Notes under the pieces: model-generated
The model's input: the letters and a program-made list of their open reading frames with translations, nothing else
The model's database searches: none
What the model was told of the DNA's origin: nothing
Source of the DNA: CAIWHR01 sp963779805
GTDB lineage: Bacteria; Pseudomonadota; Gammaproteobacteria; Burkholderiales; Casimicrobiaceae
Reading direction: 5' to 3'
DNA: 64,000 bases
Assembly: GCA_963779805.1 (NCBI GenBank)
Contig: CAVZZN010000008.1
Coordinates: 105,357-169,356 of the forward strand
Shown: positions 29,853 to 38,186 of the stretch, in pieces
Layout: every line of letters starts with the position of its first letter
How positions within the stretch are numbered: the stretch's first letter is position 1
Translations under genes and position numbers: made by a program

Positions 29853-31270
29853 ATGACGGAACTTGGGGCAACTCTTCGCGCGCGGCTCGATGCCGCTGTC
29901 GGCGCCGCCCACGTCCTCACCACCCCCGCCGCAACCGAACCTTATCTCGTCGACTGGCGCGGCCGGTATCACGGCCGTGCGCTCGCCGTGGTGCGTCCCG
30001 GCTCCACCGGTGAAGTGAGCGCGGTGGTACGCGCGTGCGTCGAGGCGGGCATCCCGATCGTGCCGCAAGGCGGCAACACGGGGATGTGCGGGGGCGCGAC
30101 TCCGGACGAGAGCGGCCACGAGGTGGTGGTCGCGCTGGGGCGCATGAATCGCGTGCGCAGCGTCGACCGCGACAACGCCACGATCGTGGTCGAGGCCGGC
30201 GTGCCGCTCGCGGGCGTGCAGGCCGCGGCCGCGGCCGCCGGGCTGCTCTTCCCGCTCTCGCTCGGGTCGGAAGGCAGCTGCACCATCGGCGGCAATCTGT
30301 CGACCAACGCAGGCGGGACCGCGGTGCTGCGCTTCGGCAACGCACGCGACCTCGTGCTCGGGCTGGAGGTCGTCCTGCCCGACGGGACGCTGTGGGACGG
30401 ATTGCGCGGCCTGCGCAAGGACAACACCGGCTACGACCTGAAGCAGCTGTTCGTGGGTGCCGAAGGTACGCTCGGCATCATCACCGCCGCCGTGCTGAAG
30501 CTCTTTCCCGCGCCCGCGCATCGGGTCACGGCGCTCGCCGCCGTCCCCGACCCTCGCCGGGCCGTCGCGCTGCTGCGCTCGCTGAAAGGCAGCCTCGGCG
30601 ATCGCCTCGTCGGATTCGAGCTCATCTCCGGGATCGCCTTGCGGTTGTGTCGCAAGCACCACCCCGATCTCCCGGATCCGTTGCCGGACCACGCGTGGTA
30701 CACGCTCGTGCAGGCCGACGACAGCAGCGCGGGATCGAACCTGCGCGACCAGGTCGAAGCGGCGCTCGCGGACGCGATCGAAGCGGGCACCGCCCTCGAC
30801 GTGGCGCTCGCCGCAATCCGGGGAGCAGGCGCGCTCGCTCTGGGCCTTGCGCGAGAACATCTCCGAGGCGCAGCGCCGCGAAGGCCTCAACATCAAGCAC
30901 GACGTATCCCTGCCCGTCTCCGCGATCCCGGAGTTCCTGCTCGCCTGCGAAGCCGCACTGCGCGCCGCCTATCCCGGGATGCAGCTCGTCATCTTCGGGC
31001 ACCTCGGGGACGGCAACCTGCACTACAACGTGGCCGCGCCGCCCGGGCTCGCGCCGGCCGCAATTCCTGGCCGAATCGCCCGCCGTGAACCGCATCGTGC
31101 ACGATCTCGTGGCGCAGCGCGGCGGCAGCATCAGCGCGGAGCACGGCATCGGCCAGCTCAAGCGCGACGAGCTCAGGCACTACAAGGATCCGGTCGCGAT
31201 CTCGCTCATGCAGCGCGTGAAGGCCGCGCTCGATCCGGCCGGCCTGATGAATCCGGGGAAGGTGATCTGA
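29853..31270 (+). CDS. FAD-linked oxidase (GlcD/D-2-hydroxyglutarate dehydrogenase-like), frameshifted
   Basis: This flavoenzyme oxidises a 2-hydroxy acid to a 2-oxo acid. From ATG 29853 the FAD-binding PCMH domain reads LAVVRPGSTGEVSAVVRACV, GIPIVPQGGNTGMCGGATPD and LGSEGSCTIGGNLSTNAGGT, then VGAEGTLGIITAAVLKLFP. The C-terminal half is reached after shifts near 30830 and 31060: SLPVSAIPEFLLACEAAL, VIFGHLGDGNLHYNV, and the end ISAEHGIGQLKRDEL with DPAGLMNPGKVI. About 470 residues in all, normal for the family. The frame breaks look like indel errors because every conserved block survives. The substrate could be D-lactate, D-2-hydroxyglutarate or glycolate. Confidence 0.85.
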
Positions 31271-31275
31271 GCTCG

Positions 31276-31497
31276 ATGGGCAAGATCATCTTCTGGCTGG
31301 TCGTGGTGTTCGCAGTGCTCTTCGTCCTGCGTCTCGTGAACACGGCAAAGGCGCAGCAACGGCGGCGCAAGGCGCAGCGTCCCGCGGTCGAGGACATGGT
31401 GCGCTGCGTGAATTGCGGCACGTACGTTCCGCGCGCCGACGCGAAGCCCGGCCCGCGCGGCCTCACCTGCGGCGACGTGAAATGCCTGTCCCGCTGA
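31276..31497 (+). CDS. PP0621 family small membrane protein
   Basis: A 73-residue protein with one N-terminal membrane helix (IIFWLVVVFAVLFVLRLV), a basic stretch, and a C-terminal zinc-finger-like part with CVNCGTYVPRADA and a later CGDVKC. This matches the PP0621 family, which in pseudomonads and betaproteobacteria usually sits immediately before pilS. Here it overlaps the pilS start by 16 bases, which supports co-expression. The function is unknown. Confidence 0.8.
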   Translation: MGKIIFWLVVVFAVLFVLRLVNTAKAQQRRRKAQRPAVEDMVRCVNCGTYVPRADAKPGPRGLTCGDVKCLSR

Positions 31498-33173
31498 GCC
31501 CGTCGACCGGCGCCGGCTTCGGGCCCGACATGCAGCAGCGAGGGCCGGTCACGCAGAGCCCTTCCATCGAGCCGCCGCGCCTCGTGAACGTCAACGATTC
31601 CGGACGGCGCATCCTCTGGATCGTCGGCCTGTACCGCGCGATCTGCGCCGCGGTGCTGCTCGGGACCGCGCTGCTGATGGACGTGCGCGTGCTCGGCGTG
31701 TCGGCTCCGCACACGTTCGTGATGGCGTCGGCCATCTATTTCCTGTTCGGGCTGGTCACGTTCTGGTGGGTGCAGCGCGATCCCCTGCCGCTGGGCGCGC
31801 CCGTGCTCGTGTCGTCGCTGCTGTTCGGCGACGTGGCCTGCATCGCGACGGTGATGGTCGCAAGTGGCGGTGCGGGCGGGTCGTTGCCCATCCTGCTCTT
31901 CCCGCAACTCGCGGCGAGCGGCTGGCTGTTGCGCACGCGCACCGCCTTCTTCCATGCCGCGCTCGCAACCCTCGTCCTGCTGAGCGTCGATCTGCTTCGC
32001 CTCGCCGAAGGCCAGATCGGCGGCGCGCAGGTCTTCCAGACCGCGCTGATCGGCTTCGGCTTCTTCGCGACGGTCGGCATCGCGGTCGCACTCGGTCGCT
32101 ACACGCAGGCCTCCGAAGATCTCGCGGCGCAGCGCGGCATCGACGTCGCGAACCTCGAGCAGGTGAACCGGCTCATCATCCAGGACATGCAGGACGGCGT
32201 GCTCGTCGTCGACCTGAACGGCGTCGTGCGTGGGCACAACGCGCAGGTCACGCGGCTGCTCGGCGGCTACGGCCGCATGCGCGGCGGCATGCGTCTCGCC
32301 GAGTTCTCCTCGACCCTGCACGACTACTGGCGGCGCTGGCAGGAGGACTACACGGAGCCGCTGCCGCCGTTCAAGGTGGAGACCACGCAGCGCCTCCTTC
32401 GCGTGCGTCTCGTGCGCATCGGCTCGGGCCTGAATGGCGGCACCCTCATCTACCTCGAGGACCTCGGCCGCGCGCAGTCCGAAGCGCAGCAGATGAAGCT
32501 CGCCGCCATGGGACGCCTGACGGCTTCCATCGCCCACGAGGTGCGCAATCCGCTGTCGGCGATCAACCAGGCCGCGCAGCTCCTCGACGAGGACAACGCC
32601 GTCGCCCCCGAAGGCCAGCGCCTGCTCGCGATGATCCGCAACAACGCGCGCCGCATCGACCGCATCGTGGGCGAGGTGCTGCAGCTCAACCGGCGCGACC
32701 GCCAGCAGCCGGAGGCGATCGCGCTCTCCGAATTCATGCGCGCGCTGATCGAGGAGATCACGCAGGCGGAGAACATTCCCGCGGGCACGATCATCGTCCT
32801 GATCGCCGACGACCTGCAGGCCGTGTTCGATCGCGGGCACTTGAACCAGATCGTCTGGAACCTCGTGCGCAACGCGTGGCAACACTGCCAGAAGAAGGAG
32901 CGCAGCATCCGGATCGCGGCACGCCCCGGCTACATGGGCGATGCCATAATATGCGAGCTCTCCGACGACGGGCCGGGCATTCCGGCGGAGTTGCGCAGCC
33001 AGATTTTCGAGCCGTTCTTCACGACGCGTCCGGGCGGCACCGGGCTCGGCCTCTACATCGCGCGCGAGCTCGCCGACGCCAACGGGGCGGCCCTGGAGCT
33101 GCTGCCGAAGACTCCGGGCGCCCACTTCCGCCTGACACTCAAACGCGCGGCGAAGCTCGGCCGCAAGCAGTGA
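31482..33173 (+). CDS. pilS: Sensor histidine kinase PilS
   Basis: PilS senses PilA in the membrane and phosphorylates PilR to control type IV pilin genes. The 563-residue protein has six hydrophobic segments between about residues 35 and 205. A PAS-like region follows (IQDMQDGVLVVDLNGVVRGH), then the phosphoacceptor motif TASIAHEVRNPLSAINQAA. The ATPase domain has the N box (NQIVWNLVRNAWQHC), G1 (ELSDDGPGIPAELRSQIFEP) and G2 (GGTGLGLYIARELAD). The start at 31482 overlaps the PP0621 gene; ATG 31530 is an alternative. pilR follows after 10 bp. Confidence 0.9.
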   Translation: MPVPLSPSTGAGFGPDMQQRGPVTQSPSIEPPRLVNVNDSGRRILWIVGLYRAICAAVLLGTALLMDVRVLGVSAPHTFVMASAIYFLFGLVTFWWVQRDPLPLGAPVLVSSLLFGDVACIATVMVASGGAGGSLPILLFPQLAASGWLLRTRTAFFHAALATLVLLSVDLLRLAEGQIGGAQVFQTALIGFGFFATVGIAVALGRYTQASEDLAAQRGIDVANLEQVNRLIIQDMQDGVLVVDLNGVVRGHNAQVTRLLGGYGRMRGGMRLAEFSSTLHDYWRRWQEDYTEPLPPFKVETTQRLLRVRLVRIGSGLNGGTLIYLEDLGRAQSEAQQMKLAAMGRLTASIAHEVRNPLSAINQAAQLLDEDNAVAPEGQRLLAMIRNNARRIDRIVGEVLQLNRRDRQQPEAIALSEFMRALIEEITQAENIPAGTIIVLIADDLQAVFDRGHLNQIVWNLVRNAWQHCQKKERSIRIAARPGYMGDAIICELSDDGPGIPAELRSQIFEPFFTTRPGGTGLGLYIARELADANGAALELLPKTPGAHFRLTLKRAAKLGRKQ

Positions 33174-33183
33174 GGACAAGAAG

Positions 33184-34521
33184 ATGCTACGCAAGATCCG
33201 CGGACAGCCGAAGGTCATTCTGGTCGACGACGAGCCCGATCTGCTCGAGCTGCTCGAGCTCACGCTCTCGCGCATGGGGCTCGACACGACGCGTGCGGAA
33301 ACCGTGCGCGACGCGAAGCGACTGCTCGACAACGAGCCTTTCGACCTGTGCCTCACCGACTGGCGCCTGCCCGACGGCACGGGCCTCGAGGTCGTGCAGC
33401 ACATCTCGGAGCACGGCCTCGACGTGCCCGCCGCCGTGATCACGGCGTACGGCAGCACCGAGAACGCCGTCGCTGCGCTCAAGGCGGGCGCCTTCGACTA
33501 CCTCGCCAAGCCGGTCGCGCTCGAGCAGCTGCGCGCGCTGGTGAAGCAGGCGCTGAAGGTCCCGGAGCAGCCCAAGGCCGCGTCGAGCTACCAGCTCCTC
33601 GGCGAATCGCCGGCAATGCAGCAGGTGCGCGGTCTCATCGAGCGGTTGTCGAAGAGCCAGGCGCCCGTGTTCATCAACGGCGAGTCCGGCAGCGGCAAGG
33701 AGCTCGCCGCCCGCATGATCCACGCGCTCGGGGCTCGCGCCGAGCTGCCCTTCGTGGCCGTGAACTGCGGCGCGATCCCCGAGAACCTGATGGAAAGCGA
33801 GTTCTTCGGCTACCGCAAGGGCGCGTTCACGGGGGCCGAAGGCGATCGCGACGGCTTCTTCCAGGCGGCCACGGGCGGCACGCTCTTCCTCGACGAGGTG
33901 GCCGACCTGCCGCTCGCGATGCAGGTGAAGCTCTTGCGTGCCATCCAGGAAAAGAAGGTGCGCAAGGTCGGCTCGACACAGGAAGACCCAGTCGACGTGC
34001 GCATCATCAGCGCGACGCACAAGAAGCTCTCCGCGCTGGTCGAGTCCGGCGAGTTCCGCCAGGATCTCTACTACCGCCTGCACGTGATCGAGCTGTCGAT
34101 GCCGTCGCTGCGCGAGATGCGCGAGGACATCCCGCTCATCGCCACCGCGATCCTGCACAGGCTCACGCGCGGCACGGACGCGCGCCTCGATGCCGAGGCG
34201 GTCGCGGCGCTGGAGCGCTATCCGTTTCCGGGGAACGTGCGCGAGCTGGAGAACATCCTCGAGCGCGGCCTGTCGCTCGCGGCCAATCCGATGCGCATCA
34301 CCGCCAACGATCTGCATCTCACGCCGGTGCAGGACGAGTCCGACGCGCCCCTCACCGCCGGCGACAAGTGGCCGCTGCAGGATTATCTCGATCGCGTGGA
34401 GCGCTCCGCGATCAACGAAGCGCTGGAGAAGACGCGCTACAACCGCACCGCGGCGGCGAAGCTCCTCGGCATCACCTTCAGGGCGATGCGCTACCGCATG
34501 GAGCGGCTGGGCATCAAGTAG
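33184..34521 (+). CDS. pilR: Sigma-54-dependent response regulator PilR
   Basis: A 445-residue NtrC-type activator. The receiver domain has the acidic pair VDDEP and the phosphoacceptor Asp59 (CLTDWRLPDG). The AAA+ domain has Walker A GESGSGKE, the sigma-54 contact loop GAFTGA and GGTLFLDEVADLPL. A C-terminal Fis-type HTH (NRTAAAKLLGITFRAMRYRM) ends the protein. It forms an operon with pilS. Its last eight bases overlap the end of the convergent bamI gene, so there is no room for a terminator between them. Confidence 0.95.
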   Translation: MLRKIRGQPKVILVDDEPDLLELLELTLSRMGLDTTRAETVRDAKRLLDNEPFDLCLTDWRLPDGTGLEVVQHISEHGLDVPAAVITAYGSTENAVAALKAGAFDYLAKPVALEQLRALVKQALKVPEQPKAASSYQLLGESPAMQQVRGLIERLSKSQAPVFINGESGSGKELAARMIHALGARAELPFVAVNCGAIPENLMESEFFGYRKGAFTGAEGDRDGFFQAATGGTLFLDEVADLPLAMQVKLLRAIQEKKVRKVGSTQEDPVDVRIISATHKKLSALVESGEFRQDLYYRLHVIELSMPSLREMREDIPLIATAILHRLTRGTDARLDAEAVAALERYPFPGNVRELENILERGLSLAANPMRITANDLHLTPVQDESDAPLTAGDKWPLQDYLDRVERSAINEALEKTRYNRTAAAKLLGITFRAMRYRMERLGIK

Positions 34522-35221
34522 GCGTTCGCAGCTCGGTCACCTGGCACGGCGGTACGCACGCGAGGTCCGCGTCGCGGACGCGAGGAGGAGAGCTCTCCGG
34601 CGGATTCAAGGCGCCGGTTGCGACTGCCTTGCGCCTGCCGGGAAAGGCGAGCGCTTCGGTGAGGAAGTAGGCGGCCTGGGCGTACGAGGTCGGGCAGATC
34701 GCGAAACATTCCTGGCAGTCCCAGCACTCCTTGGCGGCGATTTCCGGTATGAAGCTGATCTCGCGCACGGGGCCGTTCTCGATGAAGCCGACGGCGTGCT
34801 TTTGCTTCACTTCTGCACAGTAGCGCACGCACAAGCCGCAGAGCACGCAGAAGGACGCCTCCTTCTCGAACCGGTTCCGGTCGGCGCCGTACTCCTGCGC
34901 CAGGCGCACCAGCTCAGGTGCGTCCGGCGCGTGAGCCATGAGCTCCTCGACGATGACGCGGCGGATCTTGTCCACCTTCTCCGTGCGCGTGCGCACGACC
35001 AGGCCCTTTTCCACCGGATAGAGACAGGACACCACATGGTTCGTCCTGCCTCGCGACTCGACTTCCACCATGCAGAGCCGGCAGCCGCCGTAGTCCTCGA
35101 GCTGCTCGTGGTGGCACAGCGTCGGGATGGAGATGCCGGCCTGTCGCGCCGCCTGCAGCACGGTCGTTCCGGCAGGAACGGTGACTTCCTTGCCGTCGAT
35201 CTGCAACACCACATCAGTCAT
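34514..35221 (-). CDS. bamI: BamI: NuoG-like iron-sulfur subunit of class II benzoyl-CoA reductase complex
   Basis: This 235-residue protein corresponds to the N-terminal FeS part of complex I NuoG. A [2Fe-2S] domain is marked by Cys36, Cys47, Cys50 and Cys66. Two ferredoxin-like [4Fe-4S] sets follow: Cys125/128/131/135 (FCVLCGLCVRYC) and Cys166/169/172/176 (ECWDCQECFAIC). In class II benzoyl-CoA reductase it would pass electrons between the NADH-oxidising BamGH and the Hdr-like subunits. Its ATG overlaps the stop of bamH by four bases. It is the last gene of the operon and its end overlaps pilR. Confidence 0.85.
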   Translation of the reverse strand: MTDVVLQIDGKEVTVPAGTTVLQAARQAGISIPTLCHHEQLEDYGGCRLCMVEVESRGRTNHVVSCLYPVEKGLVVRTRTEKVDKIRRVIVEELMAHAPDAPELVRLAQEYGADRNRFEKEASFCVLCGLCVRYCAEVKQKHAVGFIENGPVREISFIPEIAAKECWDCQECFAICPTSYAQAAYFLTEALAFPGRRKAVATGALNPPESSPPRVRDADLACVPPCQVTELRTPT

Positions 35222-36888
35222 TGCGCTTGGCTCCCGACGTCGCTGCCCGCGGCGATTCTCGCCTCGTATTCATCCCTGAAATAGCGCAGCATGCTCTTCA
35301 GCGGATCGGACGAGGTCTTCCCGAGTGCGCACAAGCTGCCCAGGCTGGTGACCTCGGTCAGCTCGGTCAGACGCTCGAGGTCGAACTTCCTTCCCTTGCC
35401 CTCTTTGATGTTGGTCAGGATCTTCAGCATCTGATACATGCCTTCGCGGCAGGGGACGCATTTGCCGCAGGATTCCTTGACCAGGAAGTCGAGCAGGTAG
35501 CGTGCGACCTCGACCATGTCGGTGTCCTCGTCCATCACCAGCAGGCCGCCCGCGCCGATCGGCGCGCCGAGCTTCGCCATGCCGTCGAAATCCAGTGGAG
35601 CGTCGACCAGGCTGATCGGTATGGAGCCGCCCATGGCACCGCCGAAATGGATGGCCTTGGGGGCTTTGCCATCGGGCACGCCACCGCCGATGTCGAAGAC
35701 GATGGTGCGCAGCGGCGTACCCATCGGCACTTCGATGACGCCGCTGTTCACGACGTGGCCCGACAGGGAAACGAGCTTGGTACCCTTGCTCTTTTCGGAG
35801 CCTATGCTGGTGAACCAGTCGGCGCCGCGGCCGATGATCTCGGGCACGTTGGCCCAGGTTTCGACGTTGTTGAGATTGCTCGGCTTGTCCCAGATCCCGC
35901 TGACCGAGGTGCGGATGTACTTCGGCCTGGGCTCGGGTGGATTGCCTTCGATCGAGCGCATCAGCGCGGAGGATTCGCCGGAGACGAAGATGCCGACGTC
36001 GAAGTGCATTTCGACCGTGAAATCGAATCCGGAGCCGAGGATGTTCTTGCCCAGCAGGCCGTATTCCTCCGCCTGGGCGAGCGCCGCCTGGATGTGCTCG
36101 GCCATCTGCGGCGAGTCGTGCCGGGTGTAGATGAAGCCCTGCTGCGCGCCGATGGCATAGCCGCCGATGATCAGGCCCTCGAGCACCTTGTGCGGATTGC
36201 CGGTGAGCATGGCCCGGTCCATGAAGGCGGCGGACTCGCCCTCGTGGCCGTTGACGATGACGTACTTGGTCTTCTCCGGCGCGTTCTTGGTGGTCTCCCA
36301 TTTCAAGCCGGCCGGGAAGCCGCCGCCGCCGCGGCCGCGCAGATTGGCTTTCTTGACCTCCTCGAGCACCTGGTCCGGCGTCATCCTGGAGAGCGCCTTG
36401 GCCAGCGCGGCGTAGCCACCGACCGCCAGGTAGTCGTCGATGCGCATCGGGTCCATCCGCGGAATGTCGCCGAGCAGGATGCGCATCTGGTGCCTGTAGA
36501 ACGGCACCTCGCTCATGTGCACGGCCTTCTCGCCGGTGACCGGATCCTTGTAGACCAGGCGCTCGACCACCTCGCCTTCGAGCGTGCACGCGACGATCTC
36601 CGCCACGTCTTCCGGCTTGACCTCGAAGTAGCAGATGTCGCCTGGCCCGGCGATGACGTTCGGTCCTTGGCTGCAAAAGCCGTGGCACCCGGTGACCCTG
36701 AAGTCCACCTTCGCTTCGGCGGACTGTTTCGTGATTTCCGCAGAGAACGCAGCGGCGACCGCGGCGGAGTCGAGCCCCCCGCAGGCCGCACCGGCACACA
36801 CCGCGATGCACGGCTTGGCCGGATCCCTGGCCGACAGGACCTTCGACCGGTGATCTTCCAGTGCAGCCGCTGATTGCAGCTTGGGCAT
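35218..36888 (-). CDS. bamH: BamH: NuoF-like flavoprotein of class II benzoyl-CoA reductase complex
   Basis: A 556-residue NuoF homologue with an N-terminal thioredoxin-like [2Fe-2S] domain (Cys31, Cys36, Cys68, Cys72). The FMN site follows (NLRGRGGGGFPAGLKW), then an SLBB region and a C-terminal [4Fe-4S] site (KESCGKCVPCREG with a later Cys in SLCALG). It should be the NADH-reacting FMN subunit. The segment VNGHEGESAAFMDRAML departs from the usual N-A/G-D-E-G-E/D-P pattern by His for Asp and Ala for Gly or Pro positions, which could affect nucleotide binding. The gene lies between bamG and bamI with 9-bp spacing and a 4-bp overlap. Confidence 0.85.
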   Translation of the reverse strand: MPKLQSAAALEDHRSKVLSARDPAKPCIAVCAGAACGGLDSAAVAAAFSAEITKQSAEAKVDFRVTGCHGFCSQGPNVIAGPGDICYFEVKPEDVAEIVACTLEGEVVERLVYKDPVTGEKAVHMSEVPFYRHQMRILLGDIPRMDPMRIDDYLAVGGYAALAKALSRMTPDQVLEEVKKANLRGRGGGGFPAGLKWETTKNAPEKTKYVIVNGHEGESAAFMDRAMLTGNPHKVLEGLIIGGYAIGAQQGFIYTRHDSPQMAEHIQAALAQAEEYGLLGKNILGSGFDFTVEMHFDVGIFVSGESSALMRSIEGNPPEPRPKYIRTSVSGIWDKPSNLNNVETWANVPEIIGRGADWFTSIGSEKSKGTKLVSLSGHVVNSGVIEVPMGTPLRTIVFDIGGGVPDGKAPKAIHFGGAMGGSIPISLVDAPLDFDGMAKLGAPIGAGGLLVMDEDTDMVEVARYLLDFLVKESCGKCVPCREGMYQMLKILTNIKEGKGRKFDLERLTELTEVTSLGSLCALGKTSSDPLKSMLRYFRDEYEARIAAGSDVGSQAQ

Positions 36889-36897
36889 GGCGTATTC

Positions 36898-37350
36898 CTA
36901 TTCGTACCGCTTGAGAACGTCCTGCACCTTGTCAGGTGTCATGCGCCCGTAGTGCTTGCCGTCGACGATCAGTTCGGGGCCGATGCTGCAGCTGCCCAGG
37001 CAACTCCCGGCTTCGTAGGTGAAGCGGGACTCGGCATCGGTTTCGCCGGGCTTTAGGCCGGTGAGCTCCTGCACCTTTTCCTGCAGCTTCGCGGCACCGC
37101 GCAGGTGGCAGGTCATGCCGGTGCACACATGCACCTCGTGCCGTCCCTTCGGCGTCAGGCTGAACGTCTTGTAGAAGCTGGCGATCTGCATCGCCTGGCT
37201 GAACGGCACCGCCAACGCGTCGGCGACCTTGTGCATGAGCTCGCGCGGCAGCCAGCGATTCTCGTGTTGAATCTCGGTCAGCGCATGAATCAGCGCGCCC
37301 GGCTTGCCGCGGTATTTCTCGATGATGCCGTCGATCTTCTGTTCGCTCAT
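36898..37350 (-). CDS. bamG: BamG: NuoE-like [2Fe-2S] subunit
   Basis: A 150-residue thioredoxin-like ferredoxin of the NuoE family. A helical N-terminus (IIEKYRGKPGALIHALTEIQ) precedes the cluster ligands Cys76, Cys81 (HVCTGMTCH), Cys117 and Cys121 (AGSCLGSCSIGP). Together with BamH and BamI it would form the NADH-oxidising module of the complex. ATG 37350 overlaps the end of bamF by four bases, so translation is coupled. Confidence 0.85.
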   Translation of the reverse strand: MSEQKIDGIIEKYRGKPGALIHALTEIQHENRWLPRELMHKVADALAVPFSQAMQIASFYKTFSLTPKGRHEVHVCTGMTCHLRGAAKLQEKVQELTGLKPGETDAESRFTYEAGSCLGSCSIGPELIVDGKHYGRMTPDKVQDVLKRYE

Positions 37351-38144
37351 GTCGTCGCTTCTTCCCGGCTTGCCGCGGCAGCCGCCACGACCTGCACCTG
37401 GTTGCTGTCGAGTCTCACCATCCCCCGCTGCGCCAGCGCATTCAGGTGGCGTGCCACTTCCGACGCGGGCAGATTCAGGTCGGTGGCGATCTGGCTTGCT
37501 GCCACCGGCTGCGGCCGGGCGTAGCCCATGATCCGGCCCATGGCGAGCTTGTCGAGAATCAACTCCCGGAACAGCGCGTCGAACTCCGCACTGCCGAAGA
37601 GCTTGTGATAGCTCTCCTCCTTTCTCTCCGGCACCCTGAACCGCTCCCGCTCCACCAGCTTGATGTAGGGCACGAGCTCGGTGGCCGCCTGCAGTCCGGC
37701 CTGCAGGTCTGCAATCGACTTGCCCTCGCTCGATCCGAGCGGGCCCAGGCTTCGTATCTTTGCCGACAGATCGTTCATGACCTCGGCGAAGCGAATGCCC
37801 TCGCCTGCAGACACCCATTCCAACCGCAGCCGCTCGGGATTGACGCCGACGTTCTCGAGAATGCGCTTGGCGATCATGCTGTTGCCCAGCGCATCGTAGT
37901 TGCCCTCGGGGTTGTAGTGGCAGTCGTTCAGGTGACAACCGCCGATGAACACCCCGTCGGCCTTCTGGGCGAAGGCGCGAAAGATGAACTCCAGGTCGAC
38001 GCGGCCCGAGCACATCAGGCGAATGACGCGCAAGTGCGGCGGGTACTGGAAGCGCGAGACGCCGGCGAGGTCGGCGCCGCCGTAGCAGCACCAGTTGCAC
38101 AGGAAGCCGACGATGATGGGTTTGAACTCGGTGGGAGCGGCCAT
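37347..38144 (-). CDS. bamF: BamF: MvhD-like [2Fe-2S] subunit with C-terminal extension
   Basis: The first 140 residues are an MvhD domain, which links Hdr-type subunits to their electron donor. The motif FLCNWCCYGGADLAG carries Cys16, Cys19 and Cys20, with further Cys45, Cys70 and Cys75. The frame is fully open, so all positions are cysteine and no UGA-coded selenocysteine is present. A further 125 residues follow, ending in a winged-helix-like stretch (ASQIATDLNLPASEVARHLN). MvhD proteins are normally only about 140 residues, so this extension is unusual. It starts 42 bp after bamE. Confidence 0.8.
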   Translation of the reverse strand: MAAPTEFKPIIVGFLCNWCCYGGADLAGVSRFQYPPHLRVIRLMCSGRVDLEFIFRAFAQKADGVFIGGCHLNDCHYNPEGNYDALGNSMIAKRILENVGVNPERLRLEWVSAGEGIRFAEVMNDLSAKIRSLGPLGSSEGKSIADLQAGLQAATELVPYIKLVERERFRVPERKEESYHKLFGSAEFDALFRELILDKLAMGRIMGYARPQPVAASQIATDLNLPASEVARHLNALAQRGMVRLDSNQVQVVAAAAASREEATT

Positions 38145-38186
38145 GCTTGGCTCGTTACTCGATGGATAGGGTGGGCGATGTCGTCT

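Noticed and set aside
37347..38144. Selenoprotein version of BamF
   Set aside because: No in-frame TGA occurs in the Cys motif; the position is coded as cysteine.
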